A DNA stretch of 64,000 nt from Diaporthe sp. PMI_573 (lineage: Eukaryota; Ascomycota; Sordariomycetes; Diaporthales; Diaporthaceae), in contig JAJTUP010000035.1 in assembly GCA_021399435.1 (NCBI GenBank), positions 310,001-374,000 of the forward strand, given 5' to 3'. The notes beneath the pieces are model-generated. The model worked only from the letters and a program-made list of their open reading frames with translations. It was not told where the DNA came from and did no database searches. Shown here piece by piece: positions 33,385 through 43,015 of this stretch (the first letter of the stretch is position 1; each line of letters begins with the position of its first letter). The translations under genes were made by a program, and so were the position numbers.

Positions 33385-33759
33385 TCATAAGCAGAGTGAC
33401 GATGATCTATAAATTTTGATAATATCTTTTAGGGTTGAAGCTTGCGAGAAATGCGATTGTACTCGGGTTGATAAGAATTCTGTGAAAATCGCGTCCAAGG
33501 CGGAAGCAATCTTCTCGATAGTGCCAGTGTAGTGTTGAACCTCCAGTCGAAGTCTTTGATTTTCCTGACGAGTCCTGGCAATTTCATCTTCCCTTTGATC
33601 TCGCTCTACTTCAAGTATCCGTATACGACTCAGTAGTCCTCTATACAGGTCTTTAGTTAGCATCGGCCGATCATGGAGGCGGGCTGGTGGTATAGGACGC
33701 CTCTCGGGTACTAGTGGTATTGGTGGCAACGGCTTTTCACAAACACCACCGGCGGACAT
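33385..33759 (-). CDS. Small coiled-coil protein (124 residues)
   Basis: From ATG at 33757-33759. A Pro-rich N-terminus (EKPLPPIPLVPERRPIPPAR) is followed by a heptad-patterned helix (RIRILEVERDQREDEIARTR, QENQRLRLEVQHYTGTIEKI). There is no known domain. It lies directly upstream of the Ulp1-like gene on the same strand. The leucine spacing suggests dimerisation. It is one of several small helical genes in this compartment. Confidence 0.5.
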   Translation of the reverse strand: MSAGGVCEKPLPPIPLVPERRPIPPARLHDRPMLTKDLYRGLLSRIRILEVERDQREDEIARTRQENQRLRLEVQHYTGTIEKIASALDAIFTEFLSTRVQSHFSQASTLKDIIKIYRSSSLCL

Positions 33760-34602
33760 CTTGGTCTATACTTGATCCAAACTGCCTTGGAAATTCGTTA
33801 AAGGCGAGTATACTATATCACGTATTTATTTTCTATATTTATAGGAATTAGGCTCCCTTATAACTGTAAGCCTAAATATTGATCCTTAAATCAATTAAAT
33901 ATTTGTGGCTACTTTTTGTTTTCTAGAAATTAATTTAATTTTGAATATGTAGAACTCAATTCCCGTTTCATTACCTATCTCCCCCTAGATCCGTCTTATG
34001 TATATTGTTGAGTTTATACCAAGTCAGCCTATTGATAGTGTGAGAAGTGACAACCTCAGATCTCTGGCTCTCTGTTGTCATTCCTGGAGAAGGAACTCGG
34101 ATGCTAAACGTTTCAGTGCTGAATCATTGTACTGCGAACGGAGGAACTGAGTCGAATGTCTGGCCGTGTTCTCGAAGCAGTGCTTGGGTTGCCGGATCCC
34201 ATTGTGGGAAGAGCATGTTGAGAGACATGATCGTCTCTCGGACCAGCTGTTGCGGCAGCACGGAATTTCTTTTGAAATCATAAGAACTTGGCAAGCCAAA
34301 ATGAGCAGACTCTGCAGAAATGGATGGATAGCGTCTCCAGTAAGAAACACAAAGGTTTTACTGCCCTTGGCCACAATTTTAAAGATGGGTCACCATGAGG
34401 CGCATGATGGTTAAGCAAGTGGAAGGCCATGCAATGATCGTCGTGTTGACTATGTAGTATGTACAGTTTTCAATTTCTTACCATGCTCCTATGTGCAAAA
34501 AGTGCCCCAAGAGTCCTGCAGACAGTGAGTGTAATGTAAAGAGCCCTGTGTGAGTATTGAAATCCCATTCCTATGCCAGCGACCCAACTGAGAAAGATGT
34601 AA
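33760..34602. other. AT-rich spacer
   Basis: Strongly AT-rich up to about 34000. A plus-strand frame at 34166-34414 encodes CLGCRIPLWEEHVERHDR, which has a C-x2-C...H-x3-H look of a zinc-binding motif, but it is short and unsupported by start or splice signals. It may be an exon relic. Confidence 0.3.
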
Positions 34603-35490
34603 TTAACGCCACAGTGGTGTTGATATTATGAGTGCCTGCGCCTGCCAGCGCCGCTGAGGCCCAAGCAGTCCGCTCTGGAAGTCTTTCTTGGTGATGAACT
34701 GATTCGGCGGTGGCAGCTTAGGCTCGGGAGGCAGCTGGTCGAGGGGTAGAACGGCGGCGGCGGCATACCTGGCCATGTCGTCGGGCGATATCTTACGGGC
34801 CCCCCATTTTGTCCCATACCATTTCTCTTCTTCGGTGGCTAGGTCTTTGAACTCGGTCGAGACGAGTACGAGACGCATGTTTCCAGGCTGCAGCTGGTCC
34901 AGGTTCCGGACGATATCGTCGGCCTTAAACCAGCTCTCGATCGAGATTTCATTGGTGCCGTACACAAGATTTTCGGGCTGGAGGTATGGTTTCAGCATGT
35001 TTCCGGCCATAACACTGGCCAGCCTCATGTCGGAGGATTGGCTGGTGCAAAATCGAATCTGCTCGAGCCGAGCCTGCTCTTCGACCCGTTTCTGCTGCGG
35101 ACCCTCGGCCTTCATGCGGGCGATCATGTGGTATACTTCCTGGACCACGTCTTGGTAGTTCTTGACCCCGGTTTTTGTCAGATGCGCAACAATCGAGATC
35201 TTTTTGCAGCCGGTATGCTCGTACGACGTGGAGGCGCTGAGATGGTGGACCAGCCGTTTCCCCCGGAGCACGTCGTAAGGACTCCCCTCTGCCTTCTGCG
35301 TGAGAAGATCGACGGCATGTCCCCCACGAGCCGAGTAGCCGTCGTCTTCATTTCCTGGCAAGTAGAAGTCAATAAACAGGACATCTACATCCGTCACGGG
35401 CTCCACAAACGTCTCCGTGCCCATGTCTTTGTCGAGGAAGCAAGGAATGGTGTCCCAGACCTTCTTGCTGAGCCCTCTGTTATGATCAAT
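34603..35490 (-). pseudogene. Insulysin/Ste23-like M16 metalloprotease, internal fragment
   Basis: The minus strand encodes ETFVEPVTDVDVLFIDFYLP, KRLVHHLSASTSYEHTGCKK, LTKTGVKNYQDVVQEVYHMI, EGPQQKRVEEQARLEQIRF and VSTEFKDLATEEEKWYGTKW, in the order found in the middle of insulin-degrading enzymes such as Ste23, which mature a-factor-like pheromone. The N-terminal HxxEH zinc site and the C-terminal quarter are both absent. The fragment ends after KKDFQSGLLGPQRRW and a short unrelated tail. Upstream the frame extends to a stop near 35493. It cannot be an active protease. It is a clear gene relic in a non-syntenic setting. Confidence 0.8.
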
Positions 35491-35740
35491 TCGTATAATC
35501 TATGCCGCGCAAGGTTTGCAACGGAACCTATACTTCCACTTCGGCAGGGCAGTACAAATTGACACGAGTAGCTGTGCTGTTGAGTTGAGTGTAATCGACA
35601 GTATGCATGATTTTATAAGCCGGCTTTAGTTTCAGACCATTTTTAGATCTGGACTTGACTTAGGACGCGGACTAAATAAAGGTTCCGTTAATTCGATGTT
35701 TCAAGGCAGATTTGTTAGTCCAGATCTGTCCAATTCAGCC

Positions 35741-35870
35741 AATTAATTTAAATCCTTAATTTATATTCAAAGAATACTGATTCATACACGGAGTTCCCAG
35801 TTCCAGGTTCCAGATTCAGTATTCCTTATTTAAGACGCGTCTTGATTCTTTCCCTCCACAAAGCAAACTC
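35741..35870 (+). repeat. Promoter-like dispersed repeat, copy 1
   Basis: The core CGGAGTTCCCAGTTCCAGGT and the following bases through CCACAAAGC match 46404-46478 almost exactly over about 75 bp; weaker similarity extends upstream (AATCCTTAATTTATATTCAAAGAA against AATCTTTAATTTGTGTTCAAAGAA). It is followed by AATATAAATAGAGG at about 35872, a good TATA box, so the repeat may be a mobilised promoter. Confidence 0.7.
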
Positions 35871-35893
35871 AAATATAAATAGAGGCCCCATAT

Positions 35894-36234
35894 TTGATCA
35901 TCGTCTGCCAGCGTCAACAGGAGCCGGCCTCCTTTGAGCACCCAGCACCGGGTATACATCTGCCAGACGGCCCAGTCTCCAATACGCAGGATGCGCTCCA
36001 GTCTCTCTACAAACCTTTCACCAACCAGACCTCAGCCTATCCCCCTGTCAGTTCTGTGTCCTTTGACAATCATCCAGTGCCTCTAGATTGTAGTACAGTA
36101 CAGCACAGTACCGTACCCCACCCACCTTCAGACACCACACCACCACATAAAGTAAAGCTATTTAGACAGCCACAAATCAATCAGTTCCGATGCTGCATAT
36201 TACCTCAGCCTCGGATGCCTCCTCACCATCTTCC
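35894..36234. other. Sequence downstream of promoter-like repeat; no gene supported
   Basis: A plus-strand frame starts here without a convincing start codon and overlaps the better-supported minus-strand module at 36235-36981. No motif was recognised. Confidence 0.3.
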
Positions 36235-36981
36235 TCACCCTCGTTGGTCTACCTCGACAGAAACAACAACGCTGCCAACAAGAAGGGAGGGGCGGGGCAG
36301 ACAGCTATCGAGCCTTCCGCTTCTTGGCAATCGAAGCAAAAGTTGTAGTACCAGCATCGACGAGAGGGTATTCAGACTCTCGTCTGACACTCTTCCGTGC
36401 TCCTCTGCTACCTCCGACCCTGTCAGATTAACAACTATGCCTGATGTCCTGTATGTAGAAACTTGGGACGCGCTGCCAGTGCTGATAATAAGTGCATGGC
36501 CAAATATTAAGACTGCCCGTTGCCCCAGACCCTCCCCGGTTAACGGGTATGAGCTTTTAAAGCCATTGTCCATCACAGGACTCGAAGTGCCAGCGAAAAG
36601 CTTATTCGTCGATTCCTGCAGTGTGCTGTACACCTCTGTGGGTGATCCCGTATTGGCAGCAACGTCTACTATCTCGAGGTATACCTGTAATGCTATGCTT
36701 GCGGCAACGTTGCTCCCAGGACCTGTGGGGATTACATGCCTTGCCTTCTTCAGGAGATCTAGGAGGCTTTCATTGCTGTCATACCGAGATATTTGGATAG
36801 CAGCAAGAAGAAGAACATACCCCAGCAGAATGGATGAACGATTGGTCAGGGGCGAACAAGGGCATCCCGTCGTAGCAAGTCCCTGACGGCGCGAAACCTG
36901 TCGCCAGTGGCGTGCTTCTATCACGTCCAAAACTCTGGCATTGGCTACTTCGGTAAGCCTCAATTCTCGGTATGATTCCAC
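36235..36981 (-). CDS. Unknown protein sharing a repeated module (copy B)
   Basis: 248 residues from ATG at 36979-36981. The segment ISRYDSNESLLDLLKKARHV, then SIALQVYLEIVDVAANTGSP and TEVYSTLQESTNKL, corresponds to the plus-strand copy at 27.5 kb. Differences between the copies often preserve the amino acid. Upstream of the module is LLGYVLLLAAIQ, which could be coding or a misread intron, because the DNA there reads GTATGTTCTTC. No domain is known. The two copies flank about 9 kb of accessory sequence in opposite orientations. Confidence 0.45.
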   Translation of the reverse strand: MESYRELRLTEVANARVLDVIEARHWRQVSRRQGLATTGCPCSPLTNRSSILLGYVLLLAAIQISRYDSNESLLDLLKKARHVIPTGPGSNVAASIALQVYLEIVDVAANTGSPTEVYSTLQESTNKLFAGTSSPVMDNGFKSSYPLTGEGLGQRAVLIFGHALIISTGSASQVSTYRTSGIVVNLTGSEVAEEHGRVSDESLNTLSSMLVLQLLLRLPRSGRLDSCLPRPSLLVGSVVVSVEVDQRG

Positions 36982-37015
36982 CTCGGGCTGGCCGAAAGCA
37001 CGAATCCCTTGCTTC

Positions 37016-38126
37016 TCACAACGCTATGCCCATAATGTGTTGCCAGCGGTCAGGAGCGTCTTCCTCGGCGGCAGCCTTCTTGGCGCCCGCGTCAGCTAAA
37101 GTGTTCCACTCGCGCGGGATATGCCAAAACTGGATCGCCAGGCCGGCGTCGTGAACCCTCTCGCACTCGCCCAACAGCATCTCCCACAAGTCCTTGTTCT
37201 TGACGTCGGCGCTGCCGCTTCCCCTTGCGCCCTTGGTCCTCCAACTTTTGTTCACCCAACCCCTAACCCACTGCGTCGCGCCGTCCACGACATATGACGA
37301 GTCAGTACCGAAGATGACCGTCTTGAAGCCCTCGCCGCGCCACCATCGGAAGCGAAGGGCCGCGAGCACAGCCCGCAGCTCAGCACGGTTGTTCGTCTGG
37401 CTGCCTTCGTCTCCCCAGGGGCCACGGTTCTCCAGGCGGCCCGAGACCACGAGCGGCTCCCCGTTGATGGTCTCCCCTTGGAAAAATGCCCAACCAGCCC
37501 TCGGGTTGGACTGTCCGTTGTTAAGGCATGCCCCGTCGGTCATGAGGAGGATCTTGGTGTTGTCGTTGGAGTGGGTGCGTCTACGACGTTGAGTTAGCAG
37601 ACCGCCAGAGCAGAGATATCAAGGAACACCACTCACCGAACTAGGTTTATGTGTCGGTGGCGGTTGGGAAATTCTTCCAGTGGTGCCGTGTTGCTGTTGG
37701 ACGGCACAAACTTGGACGGGAACACCTTGCCGGTGCCCCTTACCATTTTAGTTCCTGAGTCTAGACGAGGCAAAAGGTGTTCGGACGGTTTGTCGGACTC
37801 TTCGTCTTCGTCTTCCTCTGTATCTGTATCTTCATCATCGTCGTCGTCCAAGACGTCGTCCATGGCGCTGTAGTCGATGCAACGCCTAGCCGCGGTACCG
37901 TTTTCGTCGGGACGAGGAGACTGCGATAGTGCATCATCGAGCTCTGTCATGACTGACCCTTCCGAAGTGCTGTGAGAGTCGGTCATAGGGCAGCTATTGT
38001 TACTTGTCAGCATAGTGCACGTGGTTTAATGGGATCAATGTTGACGTACTCAGCAGGAGAATATCTTGATGTGCCAGAAGGCTGAAGTGACGGCGAGGCC
38101 ACAGGGTCATCCGGACCACCGCCCAT
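37016..38126 (-). CDS. RNase H-domain protein with acidic N-terminus (332 residues), three exons
   Basis: Exons on minus: 38126-38050, 37993-37637 and 37580-37016. Both introns are 56 nt (GTACGT and GTGAGT donors; AATAG and CGTAG ends) and keep phase. The N-terminal part holds a long acidic run around DDVLDDDDDEDTDTEEDEDE. The C-terminal half is an RNase HI fold with the four metal-binding acids in order: Asp in MTDGACLNNG, Glu in NNRAELRAVLAAL, Asp in FGTDSSYVVDGA and Asp in WNTLADAGAKK. RNase HI cuts RNA in RNA:DNA hybrids. The acidic N-terminal region in place of a hybrid-binding domain is unusual. Spliced structure, an intact frame and complete active-site residues argue for a functional gene and against a retroelement piece. 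Confidence 0.85.
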
Positions 38127-38918
38127 AGTGGTTGTTCAAAATAGCAGGAGAGATCAAATAGAGGAGAGGTTTGACGGCTCTTTGAGTGGTAAGTATTGGG
38201 AACATAGGTGTCACAATATAAACACTACGTGCCTACGGCAGGAGTGGCGTCACTTTTGCACGAGTAGTGCAGTGGTGCAAATCGTGACAATAGGATGGAA
38301 GGAGGAGTAATGGTAGCGAGCTTAAAATTAGTTGGAGACCAATAAATAGAATCAGGGTCACGTGGTCGCCTTCTACAAACACAAAGCCCTTGAACGGTCG
38401 CCTTTTTTGGTTGTCTTCTGCCCGGCTGCCTTCTGGTTGCCGGGAAATCTGAGCATCCTATTTGCCAGTGCAAGCAGTCTAAATACAAGAGACATCGATT
38501 AAGAAGCGGGGGACGTCGCAGACGTGCGACACCCTCCCAAACTATATAGGCTAAAACTAGCTTACGTACACGTGGCCTTGGCATGTCTGTGTCGCCGTGC
38601 ACACACACAAATGACGCTTCACACTGTTCCAACAATAATATAGTTTTTAACCTCTTTCTTTTGATTTCTATAGTAATCCATTATAAGTAAGGGAATATAA
38701 TAAACTCTATAGGTAGATATTGTCACGACCGGCATGAGATGCAGCATGGTAGCTGGGTCTATTGGCGCTATCGACGAAGATTCTAAGCTAAGGAGAGGAG
38801 AAGAAATTTCTTTCCACATAGTTTGGATGGCACGGAAGAAAGACTCTTGACTTTAGATATTCCCATACCTCCTAACGGCACGGTATTGTATGATAGAAGA
38901 TAAAGAACTGAGAAACGA
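38127..38918. other. Spacer
   Basis: No convincing gene. A minus-strand frame at 38225-38635 has no recognised motif. A short CA-rich microsatellite is near 38600. Confidence 0.3.
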
Positions 38919-39310
38919 CTAAGCTTCAAGGATTTGGCCTGAAAACGCGGGGACTACCATAAACAACGCACGAAAGAAATAGTCCCATTCAACTTCGGCT
39001 TCATTGCCTAACCAACGAGTTGGCTTTGCGCCGACGAGATATTTTGCCCCAGCCGACATCTCCTGGGGCATCACATTGAACCAATTGGCGTGGTTGAAAA
39101 TTTCATCGCCCACATAGCCTCCTCGTCCAAACCGTTCGAGCTCCTCGTTGTCCACTGCTGGTACATCGATCGCTGGACAGCGAAATTCGGCTTGGACAAT
39201 TGCAGTCTGATCCGCTACATGGCCACACAGCCCGAGGACAACGGCGACATGACGCAACAACAAAAGAATACCATTATTCACAGCCTTGATGAAGTCAGCT
39301 CACCACGAGC
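38919..39310 (-). CDS. Small protein with an N-terminal hydrophobic helix, possibly a downstream exon
   Basis: The frame runs from about 39310 (after a TCATCAAG acceptor-like string) to 38919. It begins KAVNNGILLLLRHVAVVLGL, a hydrophobic helix, followed by a soluble part with FGRGGYVGDEIFNHANWFNV and TRWLGNEAEVEWDYFFRALF. It may be an exon of the same gene as 39474-40106, but no donor/acceptor pair could be fixed in the 160 bp between them. Unknown function. Confidence 0.4.
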
Positions 39311-39473
39311 CACGAAGACGGCGAAAATGTTCACAGTAGACGGGTATGTGAAGTTTCCTGGTGCCTGTATTAAGCCTAATCAAGTTACTAATACTAGGTG
39401 GTTCTATCTCCAAGTAACTGGTAAACAAATGCGTTCCTACTTGTGTTTACCAGTACATAATTGATGCATCGGC

Positions 39474-40106
39474 TCAGCCCAATGTGACGAGTAGTATGAT
39501 GAGTACCGGTAAAAACCATCGCCATCGAGACCTCTCCTGCCGGCCACTGTGAACCCGATTGCACCACTTGCAGCGGCAGCGAAAATCCACGATTCTGTGC
39601 TGGTCCACTGTGATAGGTTGGATAGATTCACCCACTGGCTTGATAAGTTCGAAAAGCCATTCATCATGATCCAAAAGCACCGCATTGATCAGCCCTGAAA
39701 AACAATCCAACCAATAGAAGTTGCCGCTCCAAAGCTCATCAGCAATCCGTCTGGTAACCTCTTCGAGGCGCCCATAATGTGTTCCATTCCGTAATGTCCT
39801 CGGAAGGTAGGGGTCCATAGCATTGAGACGTCTGTAGACTTCCCCGAATCTCTCGTGGATATAGCTGTCGGGCAGATGGAAGTTCTCCGTCTCTCGGTTT
39901 TGTTGTTGTATGAACCGGCCGTAGTGCTCTTTTGCTTCTTCAAGCCAGTTGTGAATGGCATCGACAGTGCGTACCCACTGAAGAAGCTTGGGCACTTCAT
40001 GGTTTTGCCAGAACGATGACCCCAAGGACTCGTACAGTCTGTCTCGGAGACACTGAAAATCTTTAGCGTCCTCGAGGTCCATATTGATGAGTTTGGTGGA
40101 TTGCAT
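39474..40106 (-). CDS. Hypothetical protein with C-terminal membrane anchor (210 residues)
   Basis: From ATG at 40104-40106 (MQSTKLINMDLEDAK). The body is soluble and rich in aromatic and charged residues (LLQWVRTVDAIHNWLEEAKE, ELWSGNFYWLDCFSGLINAV). The C-terminus ends in a basic patch, then FLPVLIILLVTLG, which looks like a tail anchor. A TATA box sits about 110 bp upstream. A degenerate relative of its middle part lies at 40240-40330. No domain was recognised. Confidence 0.55.
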   Translation of the reverse strand: MQSTKLINMDLEDAKDFQCLRDRLYESLGSSFWQNHEVPKLLQWVRTVDAIHNWLEEAKEHYGRFIQQQNRETENFHLPDSYIHERFGEVYRRLNAMDPYLPRTLRNGTHYGRLEEVTRRIADELWSGNFYWLDCFSGLINAVLLDHDEWLFELIKPVGESIQPITVDQHRIVDFRCRCKWCNRVHSGRQERSRWRWFLPVLIILLVTLG

Positions 40107-40210
40107 AGTGATTGGTTTGGTTTAATAATTGGTCAAGCAGGTTAAGTCAGGTAGTAGAGAGGAGCTCTGCCATATCACAGTCAGACTGATAAAAGGAGGG
40201 AGATCGAGCC

Positions 40211-40219
40211 TTTTATAAT
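40211..40219 (-). promoter_or_regulatory. TATA box of the gene at 40106
   Basis: On the minus strand this reads ATTATAAAAGGCTCGA, about 110 bp before the ATG. Very similar strings (TTATAAAAGCTCGA) occur at 43018-43032 and a looser one near 46290, each oriented towards a minus-strand gene. Confidence 0.5.
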
Positions 40220-40239
40220 CCGAACGACATTCAGCCACT

Positions 40240-40385
40240 GGTGCAATAGCATTGTCAAGCCATTGGTCACCATCCAAAAGCACCATACCTAGGATATTCC
40301 TGCGGCTCGACAGGCAGATGTGCATAGTTCTTGACCGGCTGGACAAACGACAAGCAGCCACTCGGGGTAACTTTGTAGCCGCCAT
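40240..40385 (-). pseudogene. Degenerate paralogous fragment of the 39474-40106 gene
   Basis: The minus strand encodes ILGMVLLDGDQWLDNAIAPVAEC, shortened here by decay, which parallels INAVLLDHDEWLFELIKPVGES in the neighbouring gene: same order VLLD-D-WL then P-V-E. The DNA also shares strings such as CCAAAAGCACC. Upstream and downstream parts are not preserved. It lies in the promoter region of the intact copy, suggesting a decayed tandem duplicate. Confidence 0.55.
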
Positions 40386-41477
40386 CTACATTTCACACTG
40401 CATCATTTGTGAGACGTCAGGAGGTCACGAAATGACCGTTCTCAGTCACTGACGAGCAGGGCCACCCCAGCATCCCCGGGGATGGTTCTGGGCTTCCTTC
40501 TGCGCCTCGGACGCGACGAAAACAGGCTACCATGAGGCAGAATCAGTATCACAAGTCTAACAAGGCAGTTTCCCGGAGATACCAGCCTATAGGGTTGGAC
40601 CTACTGTACACTGCGCCGCGATGCGATGATACTGTTTGGCCACCCACGGGGTCAACGACCGAATCAAGGCACCATCGCGAGGCCATCGTGCCATTTGTGC
40701 ATACGCGCTGGGATCGACAAGGTTTGCCGGAGGGCGAGGCATTCACGAGGACACATGGCCAAGGACGCCTCGACACCAAATGCATCATGATAGGTGAACA
40801 CGGCGTGTCCTAGGTGGTGTGGGTTGCATGACAGGGTCAACCCGGGCTGTATACCGCGATTGTGCCTCGAGAGGTTGTCTTGTGTCGAGGGCGGAACAGC
40901 ACCTCCGGATCTATTACCTGAGCGAGGTGTGAGACACCCCAGAAGGTGCAGCCTCTGCATCACAAGCGAGCACGCAGCCGTGGTATCCGAGCTTTAAAGG
41001 CCACAGCGTTCTCACTAGTAGAGGCGTGCATGTCACGTACTTACGATGGGGGTGGGGCTATAGCAGTACTATCTCCTCTTCAGTGCTGGAGGGTTCGTTC
41101 AAAAACGCTGGTGGACACTGGGATATGTGTGACCATGGATAGCAGGCAAGTTTATTTACAACATATAGAAAACCGCAGTCTAACAAGCAGAAAGAAGGAA
41201 AAGAAAAGAAAACAGACCTGAGCCAGTGCCAGCTGTGAGACCGCGACTGTTGGACCTGCTGCGCCCCTTTGGCTGACGAGGAGGAGCCAGCCAGCCAACA
41301 TATGGGCGGCGGGCAGCCCGGGCGCGAAGGCCGCGATGGACACACCAGGGCAGAAGCAGACCACAAGGCGAGGCCGCCGAGAAGAAGGGGGCGTTTTAAT
41401 AGCATCGGAGGCCTCAGTCCAGCCAGGCGGGCGCAGTCAGCCATAAGAGCCATACTGCGGTGGGTTATAGCCCGTTT
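40386..41477. other. Spacer, possible decayed repeats
   Basis: Several overlapping frames (for example 40532-40813 plus) without motifs. From about 41270 on, frames run towards the pogo scrap at 41478. Confidence 0.3.
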
Positions 41478-41770
41478 TGATTTACTTGTGTTTCCTCCCA
41501 GCGCATACTTCGCACGAGCTACAACCGGCTGATAATGGCCATTTTAACGTTCTGAAGGCTGCATATCGCAAGGAACTCGACAAGCTCGATTCTATTACCG
41601 ACACAGCGCCCGTGGGCAAGATCAACTTCCTTCATTGTTTAGTCAAAGCCAGAGCGGCTGTGAAGCCGAAGACTATTCAAGCGGCCTGGAGGCATACTAG
41701 AAATTGGCCAATTAGTCGCTGGACAGCGTACATTCGACCAAGCAGCGAGCTCCGAACATATTGTAAATCA
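41478..41770 (+). mobile_element. Pogo/Fot-type transposase C-terminal fragment
   Basis: The plus strand encodes LPAHTSHELQPADNGHFNVL, KAAYRKELDKLDSI and GKINFLHCLVKARAA, ending with HTRNWPISRWTAYI. This is the final part of the DDE domain of Fot/pogo transposases; the expected LQPLD motif has become LQPAD (the Asp is present but neighbouring Leu changed). The lineage differs from the complete 22-24 kb element. Upstream catalytic motifs are missing. Confidence 0.8.
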
Positions 41771-42607
41771 GTTAAACGTGAGAAGTTCCCAGGGCCGGCT
41801 GATGATCTGGGCGTAAGTGGGAACAAGTTTATTCTTACAGTTAGTTCTAATATGGCGTGCAGTACTAATTTTATTTCTCATGTATAGTATGTTTAGAATT
41901 CTATGGTTAGAATTGTTTCTTTTCAGAAATGCATGGTACTCTTAATCTCTGATCGCTAAAGAAAGTAGTGTAGTTAGTGGTTTCAATCTTATATATTTTT
42001 ACTTCACTGTACCCACAGTACTACTGTATACATACATAGTATTTTTCTTTAATTCCCTTTAGAGCGACAAGGCTGCGATTGTTTTGCGTTTGAGGCAAAT
42101 CTTGTGCTCTGCCGAACCTGGCTTAGCAAGTGAAGCTGAAACACAGACAAATTTAAAGTGCGGTGATCTATTGAGTTCTTCCACTAACTATTCATTTGGC
42201 ACAAGTGCCCCCTCTGGAAAAGTCCTGCTACTGCTCGAGAAGTAGTCAAGTCCCTAAGTGGCTCGATTATAGTAACAGGCGGAATTCACGATACTCGGTT
42301 GATATTAATGGGGCTAACCCATTCAGGCACCATGAAGCTACTTGCAGCTGTCTAATATGCCTCTGCTTTAGCATTATGGAGCCTGACCATAAGGGCCCCA
42401 CCACAGCTGCGAAACAGCGCCGTGGGGGCAGACCTCCACCCCTTCATCTGTCAAAGCCAACTAGGTCAGGTCACACTAATAAGAGGCCGCCGACGCCCTA
42501 CCCATGGAGTTATAAAACTCGCCAGGCAAGATACAGAAAATCAGGATGTTGATTATCTTTTAAATGCGAGATAAGGTGATGCAACGGAGGGTGGTCGGCG
42601 TTGCTTT
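41771..42607. other. AT-rich spacer with small frames
   Basis: A small plus-strand frame at 42376-42552 (MEPDHKGPTTAAKQRRGGRP) is basic and may be the 5' end of another transposase, but it is too short to assign. Confidence 0.3.
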
Positions 42608-43015
42608 TCATTGTGTGCAGCGTTGAGCGATTAAAAGTGAGGCGAAGAAGTTGATATGAAGCCTCGGTGAGAGACAGATTGCGCTTAAATAGATCACGTT
42701 CGTTACTACTATTTTATAATACATCCAAGTTTTCATCTTCTTATGATTATCGCGAAGCATATTATAACTATATTGGGTTGCCTCTTTGAAACGAGATGTA
42801 GCTAGTTCAAAAGGTTCAATTTCAGACCCGTTTGGAATGGCAAACAAATGTAACAGACTGATGATCGCCAACACAGATCCAAGGGCGAGGTCAACAACCA
42901 GGTCCCGCGTCATGACAGGCGCAAGTTCGATCCATGGTTTGTCGGGGTACTTGTGCATTTTGGCGTTGTGGTAATGATCACTCAACGGTATGGTATAGAA
43001 CCAGTCCAGCTGCAT
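42608..43015 (-). CDS. Small membrane protein with two hydrophobic segments (135 residues)
   Basis: From ATG at 43013-43015, or from the internal MHKYPDKPW. Hydrophobic stretches are VVDLALGSVLAIISLLHLF and KIVVTNVIYLSAI, with a helical linker. The minus-strand TATA-like string TTATAAAAGCTCGA lies only a few bases upstream of the first ATG, so the internal ATG is the more likely start. Unknown family. Same promoter style as the gene at 40106. Confidence 0.45.
   Translation of the reverse strand: MQLDWFYTIPLSDHYHNAKMHKYPDKPWIELAPVMTRDLVVDLALGSVLAIISLLHLFAIPNGSEIEPFELATSRFKEATQYSYNMLRDNHKKMKTWMYYKIVVTNVIYLSAICLSPRLHINFFASLLIAQRCTQ

Noticed and set aside
35894..36886. Plus-strand 330-codon frame after the promoter-like repeat
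   Set aside because: It has no ATG near the start and overlaps the minus-strand module that has a conserved second copy. Kept only as an uncertain spacer.
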